Assembly (NCBI GenBank): GCA_046731855.1
Contig: JBKPLX010000107.1
Coordinates: 1-10,070, forward strand
Reading direction: 5' to 3'
From: Udaeobacter sp046731855
GTDB lineage: Bacteria > Verrucomicrobiota > Verrucomicrobiia > Chthoniobacterales > UBA10450
DNA: 10,070 nt
In this document: positions 1 through 7,336 of the stretch, in pieces
How positions within the stretch are numbered: position 1 is the stretch's first letter
Layout: every line of letters begins with the position of its first letter
The notes under the pieces: generated by a model
The model's input: only the letters and a program-made list of their open reading frames with translations
Databases searched by the model: none
Told to the model about the DNA's origin: nothing
Position numbers and translations under genes: made by a program

Positions 1-2
1 GC

Positions 3-779
3 TCGATCGTGAATGGCGCGCGTGTTGTCGGTCCATCGGTCGCTGGTTTACTGATTGGGTGGGTTGGCGTCGCAATGTGTTTTTTCCTAAACGGTCTGAC
101 GTTTGTTGCGGTGATTGCCGGTTTGCTGATGATGCGCCTACCCCCGTTTCAACGGCTGACGCACGTCGTTTCTGCCACTGAACACGCCTGGAACGGCATC
201 GTATATTCACTGAGACATCAGCGAGTACGGACGATCCTGCTGCTCTTCCTCGCGGTGGGTGTCTTCGGATGGTCATATGGCGTGCTAATGCCAGCTTTCG
301 CACGCGACGTGCTCGGTCGCGGTGCGAACGGTTACGGCATCCTGATGTCAGCGAGTGGGACCGGAGCGCTCATCGGCGCCCTGGTTGTGGCGACCTATGG
401 ACACCTGTTTACGCCGCGAAGACTGGCGCTCGGTGGCGTCTGGATATTTTCGATTGCACTATTCGCCCTTTCGTTGAGCCGAAATTTCTACAGTTCCCTC
501 GCCTTTCTTCTTGTTGCCGGATTTGGAATGCTCCTGTTTTTCTCCACGTCGAACACAGTGCTACAAACCATTGTGCCGGATGAAATGCGCGGCCGTGTCA
601 TGGGTGTGTGGTCGCTTGTTTTCGGCGCCATGATTCCACTGGGCAGTCTCGAAGCCGGCGCGGCTGCGCATTGGGTTGGTACATCGTTCGCGCTCGCGTT
701 CGGGGCGATTATTTGCGCAGGCTCCGCGCTGGTCACGCTGCTTGTAATTCGGCGGCGCGAGGCGGGGAACTCGAGATAA
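3..779 (+). CDS. MFS transporter, EntS-like MFS_3 family (5' partial)
   Basis: This is the C-terminal part of a major facilitator superfamily exporter in the inner membrane. The frame is open to the left edge (codons for Ser-Ile precede Val-Asn-Gly-Ala-Arg), so the GTG at position 9 is most likely an internal valine and the true start lies outside the window. About eight hydrophobic segments are visible, fitting helices 5-12 of a 12-helix carrier. The segment NGARVVGPSVAG near the beginning and the stretch TIVPDEMRGRVMG followed by MIPLGSLEAG near the end are typical of the MFS_3 group, which includes the enterobactin exporter EntS and many uncharacterised efflux proteins. About 150 residues appear to be missing. 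The substrate cannot be read from this fragment. The gene converges on the methyltransferase gene, with 59 bases between the two stops. Family assignment is firm; function is only 'probable efflux'. Confidence 0.9.
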   Translation, partial: SIVNGARVVGPSVAGLLIGWVGVAMCFFLNGLTFVAVIAGLLMMRLPPFQRLTHVVSATEHAWNGIVYSLRHQRVRTILLLFLAVGVFGWSYGVLMPAFARDVLGRGANGYGILMSASGTGALIGALVVATYGHLFTPRRLALGGVWIFSIALFALSLSRNFYSSLAFLLVAGFGMLLFFSTSNTVLQTIVPDEMRGRVMGVWSLVFGAMIPLGSLEAGAAAHWVGTSFALAFGAIICAGSALVTLLVIRRREAGNSR

Positions 780-792
780 TTTCGAGCGAGTT

Positions 793-809
793 GCCTGGGT
801 TCGCCGGGC
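793..809. terminator. Weak hairpin between convergent genes
   Basis: GCCTGG (793-798) can pair with CCGGGC (804-809), with one G-T wobble, across the five-base loop GTTCG. It lies between the stops of the MFS and methyltransferase genes, where a two-way terminator would be expected. No T-run follows on either strand, so it would not be a classical intrinsic terminator and may be chance. Confidence 0.2.
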
Positions 810-838
810 GATCACTGCGATCAACGGCCTCTTGCGCC

Positions 839-1468
839 CTAAAGCGCAGCGATAAGCCGATTCGGAATCATCGCTGCCGTCGTCCGCTCGAGAAGGAGAC
901 CGGGCGTGACCTCGACCGGCTCGGCCTCCGGCAGGAACCATGTGGATTCCATAACGCGGCGATAGTGCTTCGACATAAGGCGGAAGCAGATCTCGCCCTT
1001 GTCGCCTGGCGCGTAGTCGTGCGCCGTGAAGATCATATCCTCACTTCCGATCTTGTTGAGGAGTGCTATGGCGTCGAGCGATATAATGGCGTCGGCGAAT
1101 ACCATGTCAACGATGGCACCCTCGCGCTGGAGCACGCGCAGCGCATGGCTGTCAGTCATGTTGAGAAAGCGGATGCCGGGCGGCAGGCAGCCGTAGTCAT
1201 TGGGGTCGCACGTCGTAACGTGACCGCCAGCCATGGTCATGGCGACGGCGGAGGTCCCAACATAGGTGCCGATCTCGAAGATAGAGCGGCGGGCGAAGGC
1301 TTTGACGAGAAGATAAAGAAAACCGCAATCCGGGTTTCCGGTCGAGCCGCCGGCGAGTCCGTGCCGAGCACGCGACGTGACGTTGTGATAGCGGATGGCG
1401 GTCAATTTCTCGTCCAGCCCATGACCGTGGCGCTCGTAGAGGCGGGTGACAAATTCTCTGGTTTGCAT
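839..1468 (-). CDS. Class I SAM-dependent methyltransferase (Methyltransf_24-like)
   Basis: A 209-residue soluble protein with the layout of a Rossmann-fold methyltransferase. The glycine-rich SAM-binding motif I is FEIGTYVGTSA at residues 64-74. An acidic residue follows at the end of strand 2 (CDP, Asp88). VDMVFADA at 121-128 matches motif IV, and a later HDYAPGDKG (150-158) fits the 'HDY.pGdkG' turn seen in relatives that methylate small molecules or sugars. No signal peptide or membrane helix is visible. The ATG at 1468 has AAGG five bases upstream, a modest ribosome-binding site. It lies 43 bases downstream of lpdA on the same strand, so it may be read through from the 2-oxoglutarate dehydrogenase genes, although no functional link is evident. 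The substrate is unknown. Fold confidence is high and specificity confidence is nil. Confidence 0.82.
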   Translation of the reverse strand: MQTREFVTRLYERHGHGLDEKLTAIRYHNVTSRARHGLAGGSTGNPDCGFLYLLVKAFARRSIFEIGTYVGTSAVAMTMAGGHVTTCDPNDYGCLPPGIRFLNMTDSHALRVLQREGAIVDMVFADAIISLDAIALLNKIGSEDMIFTAHDYAPGDKGEICFRLMSKHYRRVMESTWFLPEAEPVEVTPGLLLERTTAAMIPNRLIAAL

Positions 1469-1511
1469 GGACGCCTTAGCGTAGCGGATTACGCGATCAC
1501 AGGCTCCCCGA

Positions 1512-2918
1512 TTACCGGTTTATGATGTGGAGCGCGCGTTTCTCCACATTTAGCGCGGCTTCTCTGACTGCTTCGCTCAGGGTCGGATGAGAATGAGTGG
1601 TGCGGCCGATGTCCTCGGAGCTGCCGCCGAATTCAATTACCGAAACGGCCTCCGCGATCAGTTCCGAAGCGGCATGATGCAAAATGTGCGCGCCTAGAAC
1701 GCGATCGGTTTTGGCCTCGGCAACAAACTTCACCATCCCTTCCATGTCGTCGGCGGTAAGCGCGCGGCTGTTGGCACGGAATGGAAATTTGCCAATATGC
1801 ACATCGATTCCTTTTTCCTTTGCTTGATCTTCAGTCAGACCAACGCCGGCAAGTTCGGGATTGGTGTAGATGATATTGGCGATCGCGTCGTAGTTCACAT
1901 GGCCGGCCTTGCCCGCAATGATTTCGATGCAAGCCATCCCTTCGTCCTCGGCTTTGTGTGCCAGCATCGGCCCGGCAATCACATCACCAATGGCGTAAAT
2001 GCCTTCGACGTTGGTGCGGAAATGTTCGTCCACTTTAATGCGCTTCTTTTCGTCAAACTCCATACCGACTTTTTCCGCGCCCAAGCCGTCCGAGAACGGG
2101 CGACGTCCGACTGATACCAGCACCTTGTCGGCTTCGAATTTTAGCTCTTCCTTGTCTTTAGTCGCAATTACGGTCGCGCGACCATTGTCGACTTTCACAG
2201 CGCTGACCTTTGCTTCCAGGTGGAAAGTCATTCCTTGAGCGGTGAGTAAACGCTGAAGCAGATTCGAGAGCTCAAGATCAAAACCGATTGCGATGCGCGG
2301 AAGAAATTCCAATATCGTCACTTCAGAACCGAGCCGGTTCCAAACGGAGCCCAGCTCCAGGCCGACCGCGCCCGCGCCGACCACGATGAGCTTTTTTGGA
2401 GCTTCGCTGAACGTAAGCGCTTCGGTGCTGCTCACGATTGTTTTACCGTCGAATTTCGCGAATGGCAGTTCCGCCGGCGCGCTGCCGGTGGCGATTACAA
2501 TATTCTTTGTCTCAATTTCCTGCGTCTCACCGCTGGAGGATTTAATGGAAACTTTTCCAGGGGCGGTGATTGTGCCCGTGCCTTCCAAGACCGTGACCTT
2601 GTTAGTTTTCATGAGCGAGCGCACACCGCCGTTGAAAGTCTTCACAACCCTGTCTTTGCGCTGCTGCATCTTCGCCAGATCAACGTGCGCGCCGTCGATC
2701 ACGATCCCGTGCTTGGCGGCCTCCTTTTTGACGAACATATAATGGTCGCTCGAAGTCAGGAGCGCTTTACTCGGGATGCAGCCGACGTTGAGGCAAGTGC
2801 CACCGAGGTCCTTGTCTTTTTCAACAAGCGCAGTCTTCAAACCGAGTTGGCCGGAGCGGATCGCAGCGATGTAACCGCCGGGTCCAGAGCCAATGATAAC
2901 GACATCAAATTTTTCCAT
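1512..2918 (-). CDS. lpdA: Dihydrolipoyl dehydrogenase (E3)
   Basis: A 468-residue FAD flavoprotein that reoxidises dihydrolipoamide on the E2 component and passes electrons to NAD+. The FAD-binding GSGPGG is at residues 10-15. The redox disulfide CLNVGC (Cys42, Cys47) marks the class I pyridine nucleotide-disulfide oxidoreductases. The NAD-binding GAGAVGLELG is at 181-190, and the second FAD contact YAIGDV is at 308-313. The C-terminal dimer-interface motif HSHPTLSE supplies the catalytic His444-Glu449 pair. Length and motif spacing match the E. coli enzyme closely, and nothing is missing. The start at ATG 2918 places the first beta strand directly at the N-terminus, as usual, though no strong Shine-Dalgarno sequence is visible. 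It is third in the sucA-sucB-lpdA series, 77 bases after sucB, so 2-oxoglutarate dehydrogenase is its clearest partner. Such E3 proteins can also serve pyruvate dehydrogenase or the glycine cleavage system. Confidence 0.97.
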   Translation of the reverse strand: MEKFDVVIIGSGPGGYIAAIRSGQLGLKTALVEKDKDLGGTCLNVGCIPSKALLTSSDHYMFVKKEAAKHGIVIDGAHVDLAKMQQRKDRVVKTFNGGVRSLMKTNKVTVLEGTGTITAPGKVSIKSSSGETQEIETKNIVIATGSAPAELPFAKFDGKTIVSSTEALTFSEAPKKLIVVGAGAVGLELGSVWNRLGSEVTILEFLPRIAIGFDLELSNLLQRLLTAQGMTFHLEAKVSAVKVDNGRATVIATKDKEELKFEADKVLVSVGRRPFSDGLGAEKVGMEFDEKKRIKVDEHFRTNVEGIYAIGDVIAGPMLAHKAEDEGMACIEIIAGKAGHVNYDAIANIIYTNPELAGVGLTEDQAKEKGIDVHIGKFPFRANSRALTADDMEGMVKFVAEAKTDRVLGAHILHHAASELIAEAVSVIEFGGSSEDIGRTTHSHPTLSEAVREAALNVEKRALHIINR

Positions 2919-2963
2919 ATGTTAGTTTCTCATGCCGCCTGAAGTGGGGCAATCATCCAGACT

Positions 2964-2990
2964 AAGCGGCGGAGCACCGCTGCACCGCTT
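2964..2990 (-). other. Potential hairpin between sucB and lpdA
   Basis: The plus strand reads AAGCGG at 2964-2969 and CCGCTT at 2985-2990, a perfect six-base inverted repeat around a 15-base loop. The loop itself contains another CCGCT that could pair alternatively with the left arm. It begins six bases past the sucB stop codon. No T-run follows in the direction of sucB transcription, so a mRNA-stability or processing hairpin fits better than a terminator. This is inference from base pairing only. Confidence 0.3.
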
Positions 2991-2995
2991 TTATT

Positions 2996-4312
2996 CTAAA
3001 AATCGAGTGGCAGCTTTTTCGGATCTTCGATGCAGTCCTTCACCTTGATAAGAAAGGTGACGGCTTCTTTTCCGTCGATTGCGCGGTGGTCGTAACTGAG
3101 GGCGAGATACATCATGGGGCGAATTTCCAGTTTGCCATCTACGGCAACTGGTCGCGGCATGATTTTGTGCATGCCAAGGATTCCGCTTTGTGGCGGATTT
3201 AGAATCGGTGTGGCAAACAGCGACCCATACACGCCGCCATTTGTGATGGTAAACGTGCCGCCCTGCAAATCTTCGATTTTTAGTTTTCCGTCGCGCGCTC
3301 TGCCGGCGTAATCAGCGATGTTGCGCTCCAAACCGGCAAAGCTTTTCTTGTCCGCGTCGCGCACGACTGGAACCACGAGTCCGCGCTCCGTGCCGACCGC
3401 TACGCCGATATCGTAGAAATTGTTTTGTATGAAATCGTCGTCCTCGATGTGGCCATTGACCACCGGCACGGCTTTAAGCGCTTCCACGCACGCTTTAACA
3501 AAGAACGACATCAAACCCAGTTTGACGCCGTTCTTTTTCGTGAACTCGTCTTGTTTGTTCCGGCGCAATTCCTGCACGGCGCTCATGTCGCATTCGTTGA
3601 AAGTCGTCAGGATCGCTGCTGTGTGCTGCGCCATCACAAGTTGCTGCGCGATCTTGCGGCGCAGCGGCGACATCTTTTTGCGAGTGAACCGCCCGTCATC
3701 GGATGGTTCAGCTTCGCGAACTTCAATTTTTTCTTCCGCCTTCGCAGAGGTTACGGCGGACAAGTCCGTTTTGCCGCGCTGTTGTGCCGCGGCCAGGACG
3801 TCTCCTTTTGTTAGGCGGCCTCCTTCGCCAGTGCCGCGAATTTTTTCCGGCTGAAGTTTCTCTTCTTCCACGATCCGGCGAACTGCGGGCGAAAGCGTTG
3901 TTGTAGCCGCTGCCGTTGGCTGCGGCCTGCCGCGGTCATCCGCCTTCGCCGAGGCTACGGCGGACAAGTCGTCCGCGCCTGCTGGTGCGGTCTTCTTCTC
4001 CGCTGCGGGTTCCTTTTTCTTTTCTTCTGGTTCTTTCTTTTTCGGTTTTTCTTCCTTTTTTTCCGCCGGCGTCCCTTTTGAATCGTCAATTATGGCGACT
4101 ACCTCGCCGATCTTCACCTCCTGGCCCTCGGGTACCTTCGTTTCGAGTACGCCTGATTTTTCAGCAACGATTTCGGTGGAAACCTTGTCGGTCTCGAGCG
4201 TGAAGAGGGCTTCGCCTTCGTTCACGAACTCGCCAGATTTCTTGTGCCAGGCTGAAACGACACCACTGGTGATTGATTCGCCAACCGCAGGAATTTTAAC
4301 TTCGATTGCCAT
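2996..4312 (-). CDS. sucB: Dihydrolipoyllysine succinyltransferase, E2 of 2-oxoglutarate dehydrogenase
   Basis: A 438-residue E2 core protein that transfers the succinyl group from lipoyl-lysine to CoA. The N-terminal lipoyl domain (about 1-76) opens with the E2o signature VPAVGES-like IPAVGES and carries the lipoylated lysine in ETDKVS (Lys43). A Lys/Glu/Ala/Pro linker (about 80-135) leads to the peripheral subunit-binding domain (about 139-175, LSPAVRRIVEEE to GRLTKGDVL). A second linker follows, then the acyltransferase domain from about 207. The catalytic motif SYDHRAIDG holds His409 and Asp413. The C-terminus KKLPLDF is typical of E2o and favours succinyl- over acetyltransferase. One copy of a 32-bp repeat lies in each linker and encodes DLSAV(A/T)SAKA, which is odd for this family. 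The gene lies 102 bases after sucA and 77 before lpdA. The ATG lacks an obvious Shine-Dalgarno site, but the MAIEVKIPAVGES beginning fixes the start. Confidence 0.97.
   Translation of the reverse strand: MAIEVKIPAVGESITSGVVSAWHKKSGEFVNEGEALFTLETDKVSTEIVAEKSGVLETKVPEGQEVKIGEVVAIIDDSKGTPAEKKEEKPKKKEPEEKKKEPAAEKKTAPAGADDLSAVASAKADDRGRPQPTAAATTTLSPAVRRIVEEEKLQPEKIRGTGEGGRLTKGDVLAAAQQRGKTDLSAVTSAKAEEKIEVREAEPSDDGRFTRKKMSPLRRKIAQQLVMAQHTAAILTTFNECDMSAVQELRRNKQDEFTKKNGVKLGLMSFFVKACVEALKAVPVVNGHIEDDDFIQNNFYDIGVAVGTERGLVVPVVRDADKKSFAGLERNIADYAGRARDGKLKIEDLQGGTFTITNGGVYGSLFATPILNPPQSGILGMHKIMPRPVAVDGKLEIRPMMYLALSYDHRAIDGKEAVTFLIKVKDCIEDPKKLPLDF
3735..3766 (-). repeat. 32-bp REP-like palindromic repeat, copy B (in sucB linker 2)
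   Basis: On the plus strand this begins TCCGCCTTCGCAGAGG and ends TTACGGCGGACAAGTC. The arms TCCGCC and GGCGGA are exact reverse complements around a 14-base centre. It matches the copy at 3939-3970 at 30 of 32 bases, in the same orientation. Read with sucB it falls in the linker between the subunit-binding and catalytic domains and encodes DLSAVTSAKAE (about residues 183-193). Both copies share the reading frame. Confidence 0.8.
3939..3970 (-). repeat. 32-bp REP-like palindromic repeat, copy A (in sucB linker 1)
   Basis: On the plus strand this begins TCCGCCTTCGCCGAGG and ends CTACGGCGGACAAGTC, with the same TCCGCC/GGCGGA arms as copy B. An alternative internal pairing of CGCCG with CGGCG is possible on the coding strand here but is disrupted in copy B. 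It encodes DLSAVASAKAD (about residues 115-125) in the flexible linker between the lipoyl and subunit-binding domains. No third copy was found in the window. Confidence 0.8.
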
Positions 4313-4414
4313 GCGTGAAAGGAGCGTCGCGAGCTAGCAGCATTTCGTCAACACATACGGCCCATCTGTCTCATGGGTCACATCGGGACTCACTGGACAT
4401 ATGAGCGCAAGCTC

Positions 4415-7150
4415 TCAAACTGAAAACGCATCGGCCACCAAGCGGGCCTGTTCGCGTTTGTGGCGAGCCAGGGCACCGACGGCCGGGCTGGCGCTGGCTT
4501 CGCGACCCGCGTAGGCAATTTCCGTGCAGAAAATTGTGCGCAACCGCGGTTCGATGAACGTCCATGCGCCCATGTTTTCCGATTCTTCCTGGCACCAGAC
4601 ATACTTCGCGCTCTTTGGAAATGGCTTGAGCATTTCACGCAGCTTCTTTTCCGCGAGCGGATAAAGCTGCTCGATCCGAATGATCGCTGCATCCTCGATC
4701 TTGCGTTGGGTTCGGTAATTGAGCAGGTCGTAATAGACTTTGCCGGAGCAAAGGATGATCCGCTTTACCTTGGTGGCGGCACCGACTTCGGGCGAGCCGA
4801 GAATTTCTTCGAACCGGCCCTTGGTGAATTCCTCCGCCGGCGAGGAAGCAAACTTCGCTCGCAACAGGCTCTTTGGCGTCATAATGATCAGCGGCTTAAT
4901 GAAGTCGCGTTTCATCTGGCGACGCAGCACATGAAAATACTGCGCGGCGGTGGTCAGATTGCAGACCTGGATATTGTCCTCAGCGCAAGCTTGCAGAAAA
5001 CGCTCAAGTCGGGCGCTGGAGTGTTCCGGACCCTGGCCTTCGTAGCCGTGCGGAAGTAACAGCACAATCCCGCTCGGTCGCTGCCATTTCGATTCCGCTG
5101 AAACGATGAATTGATCGATTATCGTCTGCGCGCCGTTGGAGAAGTCGCCGAACTGGGCTTCCCACAAACAAAGCATCTTCGGGTAATCGAGCGAGTACCC
5201 ATAATCGAACCCGAGTACGGCAGCTTCTGACAGCGGGCTATTGTAAATGCAAATGCGCGCTTGTTTTTCGGCGAGATGCATCAGCGGCACGTAAGGTTCG
5301 CCGGTCTTTGCATCGTACAGCACCGAGTGCCGTGTGCTAAAAGTCCCGCGTGAGCTATCCTGGCCCGACAATCGAATTGGAACCCCTTCAAGGAGCAGTG
5401 ATCCAAACGCGAGAGCTTCGGCGTAATGCCATTCATAGGGACCGCCGTCCTCGAAGACTTTGCGCTCGTGATCGAGAACGATGCGTTTGATCTTCGGCTG
5501 AACCTCAAAACCCTCTGGAACGCGAGTGAGACCATCGACAATGGTTTTGAGCGTTTTCTCGCTGATCGCAGTCGGTTCGGATTCACTGGTGTATTCCGGT
5601 TGGAAAATCGCAGTCGATTCTCTGAATTTTGCTTTCTCGCTGGCCCTGCGTTTTTCAATAGCGTCGACTTCATCGCGCGTCATTTCGAGCCGTAGAGAGA
5701 ACTCGGTTTCCAGTGAAACTGCATCGTCTTCGCTTAGCGTTCCCGCTTCGAGCAACTCGCGTTTGTAAAGCTGCGTGACTGATGGGCGCTTCTCGATTTT
5801 TGCGTAAAGATCGGGCTGGGTAAATGAAGGCTCATCGCCTTCGTTGTGGCCATAGCGACGATAGCAATACATGTCGATCACCACGTCGCGCCCGAATCGC
5901 TGGCGAAAATCGAACGCCATATCGCTAATAAACTTAACGGCCAGCGGATCGTCGCCGTACACATGAAAAATCGGCGCCTCGATCATCTTTGCGATATCGG
6001 TGGAGTACGTTGATGATCGCGCATCCCTGGGAAGTGTGGTGAATCCAATCTGGTTGTTCACGACGATGTGGATGGTGCCACCAGTGCTGTAACCCGGTAA
6101 CTGCGACAGGTTGAGCGTCTCGGCCACGATCCCTTGCGCGATGAAAGCCGCGTCGCCGTGCACCAGCAATGGCAAGACTTTGCGCCTGTGCTCGGTGTCC
6201 CCGCGAATTCGCTGTCTGGCGCGGGCTTGTCCTTCGACTACTGGATCGACAGCTTCCAAGTGGCTCGGATTTGATGAGAGCCTGATCTCGACCTCTCCGC
6301 CGGCGGCAAGTTTGCGTACCGAGTGATAACCGAGATGATATTTCACGTCACCATCGCCGGCGACCAGCTCGGGAACGTAATTTTCGCTAAACTCAGTAAA
6401 GATGACCTTGAGCGATTTGCGCAGGAAATTTGCCAGAACATTGAGCCGGCCGCGATGCGCCATTCCCATGCAAATTTCCTCGACGCCTTCTTCCGGACAT
6501 TTATGCAGGATCGTGTCGAGAATCACCATAAGGGACTCCGAACCCTGAAGTGAGAACCTTTTCTGCCCCACGTAACGCGTATGCAGGAAGATTTCGAAGG
6601 ATTCCGACTCAAGTAGCGCCCGTAACAGCGCCACCTGCACTGCCGCGGGAGTCGAGTGTTTGTGCGGTCGCGTCTCCAATCGCTCGCGGATCCATTCGCG
6701 CACTCGCGGATCCTGGATGTGCATGAATTCCGATCCGATGGAGTCGGCGTAGATTCTCTCCAGACCGGAGACCATCTCGCGCAATGTCATGGACCGGTTG
6801 TCGAGGAAGAATTTCGACGAAACGCGAAGATCGAGATCTGCATCGCTGAAGCCGAATTCACGCAGACTCAGCAACGGATTTTTCGGCCGCGTCTCTGCCA
6901 GAGGATCGACACGCGCAATTGTATGACCAAGCGAGCAATACGCGTAAATGAGACCATCAACACGCGTCTGTAATGCCGCTTCGCGGACCTCGGCAGCCGC
7001 CGCCCCATCGCGCTGTGGCAAATTTCCAAGCTCGAACCCTTCAAAGAAGGCTGACCATCCCGAATCAACCGACGCGGGGTTTCGCTGCCAGCGGCGATAA
7101 TTCTCTTCGATTAGTTCCAGATTTGCGCGAGCACCAATTGAAGTGCGCAT
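4415..7150 (-). CDS. sucA: 2-oxoglutarate dehydrogenase E1 component (thiamine diphosphate-dependent)
   Basis: A 911-residue E1o, close to the 933 residues of E. coli SucA. It decarboxylates 2-oxoglutarate with thiamine diphosphate and succinylates the lipoyl group of E2. The N-terminus (LELIEENYRRWQRNPASVD) is the short E1o-specific segment thought to contact E2. The active-site region MGMAHRGRLNVL is at 228-239. The cofactor-binding part has HGDAAFIAQG from 332, NNQIGFTT at 365-372 and YGHNEGDEPS near 433-442. The C-terminal pyrimidine-binding half has HYAEALAFGS (575-584), SGQDSSRGTF (595-604) and EAQFGDFSNGAQ (664-675). The end, SASPAVG then HKREQARLV, is also typical. The ATG at 7150 was chosen because family similarity begins right there; the frame stays open for 76 more codons upstream, but with low-similarity sequence that would overlap htrA. 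It is first of sucA-sucB-lpdA, a complete 2-oxoglutarate dehydrogenase set. Confidence 0.97.
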   Translation of the reverse strand: MRTSIGARANLELIEENYRRWQRNPASVDSGWSAFFEGFELGNLPQRDGAAAAEVREAALQTRVDGLIYAYCSLGHTIARVDPLAETRPKNPLLSLREFGFSDADLDLRVSSKFFLDNRSMTLREMVSGLERIYADSIGSEFMHIQDPRVREWIRERLETRPHKHSTPAAVQVALLRALLESESFEIFLHTRYVGQKRFSLQGSESLMVILDTILHKCPEEGVEEICMGMAHRGRLNVLANFLRKSLKVIFTEFSENYVPELVAGDGDVKYHLGYHSVRKLAAGGEVEIRLSSNPSHLEAVDPVVEGQARARQRIRGDTEHRRKVLPLLVHGDAAFIAQGIVAETLNLSQLPGYSTGGTIHIVVNNQIGFTTLPRDARSSTYSTDIAKMIEAPIFHVYGDDPLAVKFISDMAFDFRQRFGRDVVIDMYCYRRYGHNEGDEPSFTQPDLYAKIEKRPSVTQLYKRELLEAGTLSEDDAVSLETEFSLRLEMTRDEVDAIEKRRASEKAKFRESTAIFQPEYTSESEPTAISEKTLKTIVDGLTRVPEGFEVQPKIKRIVLDHERKVFEDGGPYEWHYAEALAFGSLLLEGVPIRLSGQDSSRGTFSTRHSVLYDAKTGEPYVPLMHLAEKQARICIYNSPLSEAAVLGFDYGYSLDYPKMLCLWEAQFGDFSNGAQTIIDQFIVSAESKWQRPSGIVLLLPHGYEGQGPEHSSARLERFLQACAEDNIQVCNLTTAAQYFHVLRRQMKRDFIKPLIIMTPKSLLRAKFASSPAEEFTKGRFEEILGSPEVGAATKVKRIILCSGKVYYDLLNYRTQRKIEDAAIIRIEQLYPLAEKKLREMLKPFPKSAKYVWCQEESENMGAWTFIEPRLRTIFCTEIAYAGREASASPAVGALARHKREQARLVADAFSV

Positions 7151-7195
7151 AGCGAATCTTAATCTCGGACGATTACGCTGAGCGGCAAGTACTGT

Positions 7196-7221
7196 GGTGA
7201 CCGGCCTGTGGCCGATTGACC
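7196..7221. promoter_or_regulatory. Imperfect inverted repeat in the sucA/htrA divergent intergenic region
   Basis: CGGCC (7202-7206) and GGCCG (7210-7214) are perfect complements around TGT. The outer bases GGT (7196-7198) and ACC (7219-7221) extend the symmetry with interruptions. It sits 46 bases upstream of the sucA start and about 115 upstream of the htrA start, where an operator for either gene could lie. No regulator can be named, and a chance hairpin in GC-rich DNA is a real alternative. Confidence 0.25.
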
Positions 7222-7278
7222 AAGATGAGACGCCATCCCGGACGGCCCATAGCCCCGCGGCTGCAACGGCGCGGCAAG

Positions 7279-7307
7279 TTGACAGTGGAGAGGCAGCCTC
7301 GTTACTT
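7279..7307 (+). promoter_or_regulatory. Possible sigma-70 type promoter upstream of htrA
   Basis: A perfect TTGACA lies at 7279-7284, 52 bases before the ATG at 7337. At a 16-17 base spacing the -10 region reads GTTACTT, which is a poor match to TATAAT. The -35 box is visible fact. Its use as the htrA promoter is a weak inference. Confidence 0.25.
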
Positions 7308-7336
7308 GCGCGCATGGTTCCGACGGAGATCGTAAA

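Noticed and set aside
608..1525. Long plus-strand open frame (305 codons) across the end of the MFS gene and the methyltransferase region
   Set aside because: It overlaps the MFS gene in another frame and runs antisense to a methyltransferase with clear motifs. Its own translation is rich in Arg/Gly/His with no recognisable domain.
3420..3854. Plus-strand open frames antisense to sucB
   Set aside because: They are mirror frames of a strongly conserved acyltransferase gene, with no domain or ribosome-binding site.
4361..4377. CCCAT/ATGGG inverted repeat between sucA and sucB
   Set aside because: The five-base arms around a seven-base loop have no T-run and no extension, so this is too weak to call a terminator or operator.
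4390..4692. Minus-strand open frame of 100 codons overlapping the end of sucA in another frame
   Set aside because: It is a shifted-frame shadow of the sucA C-terminus, whose real frame carries the conserved E1o ending.
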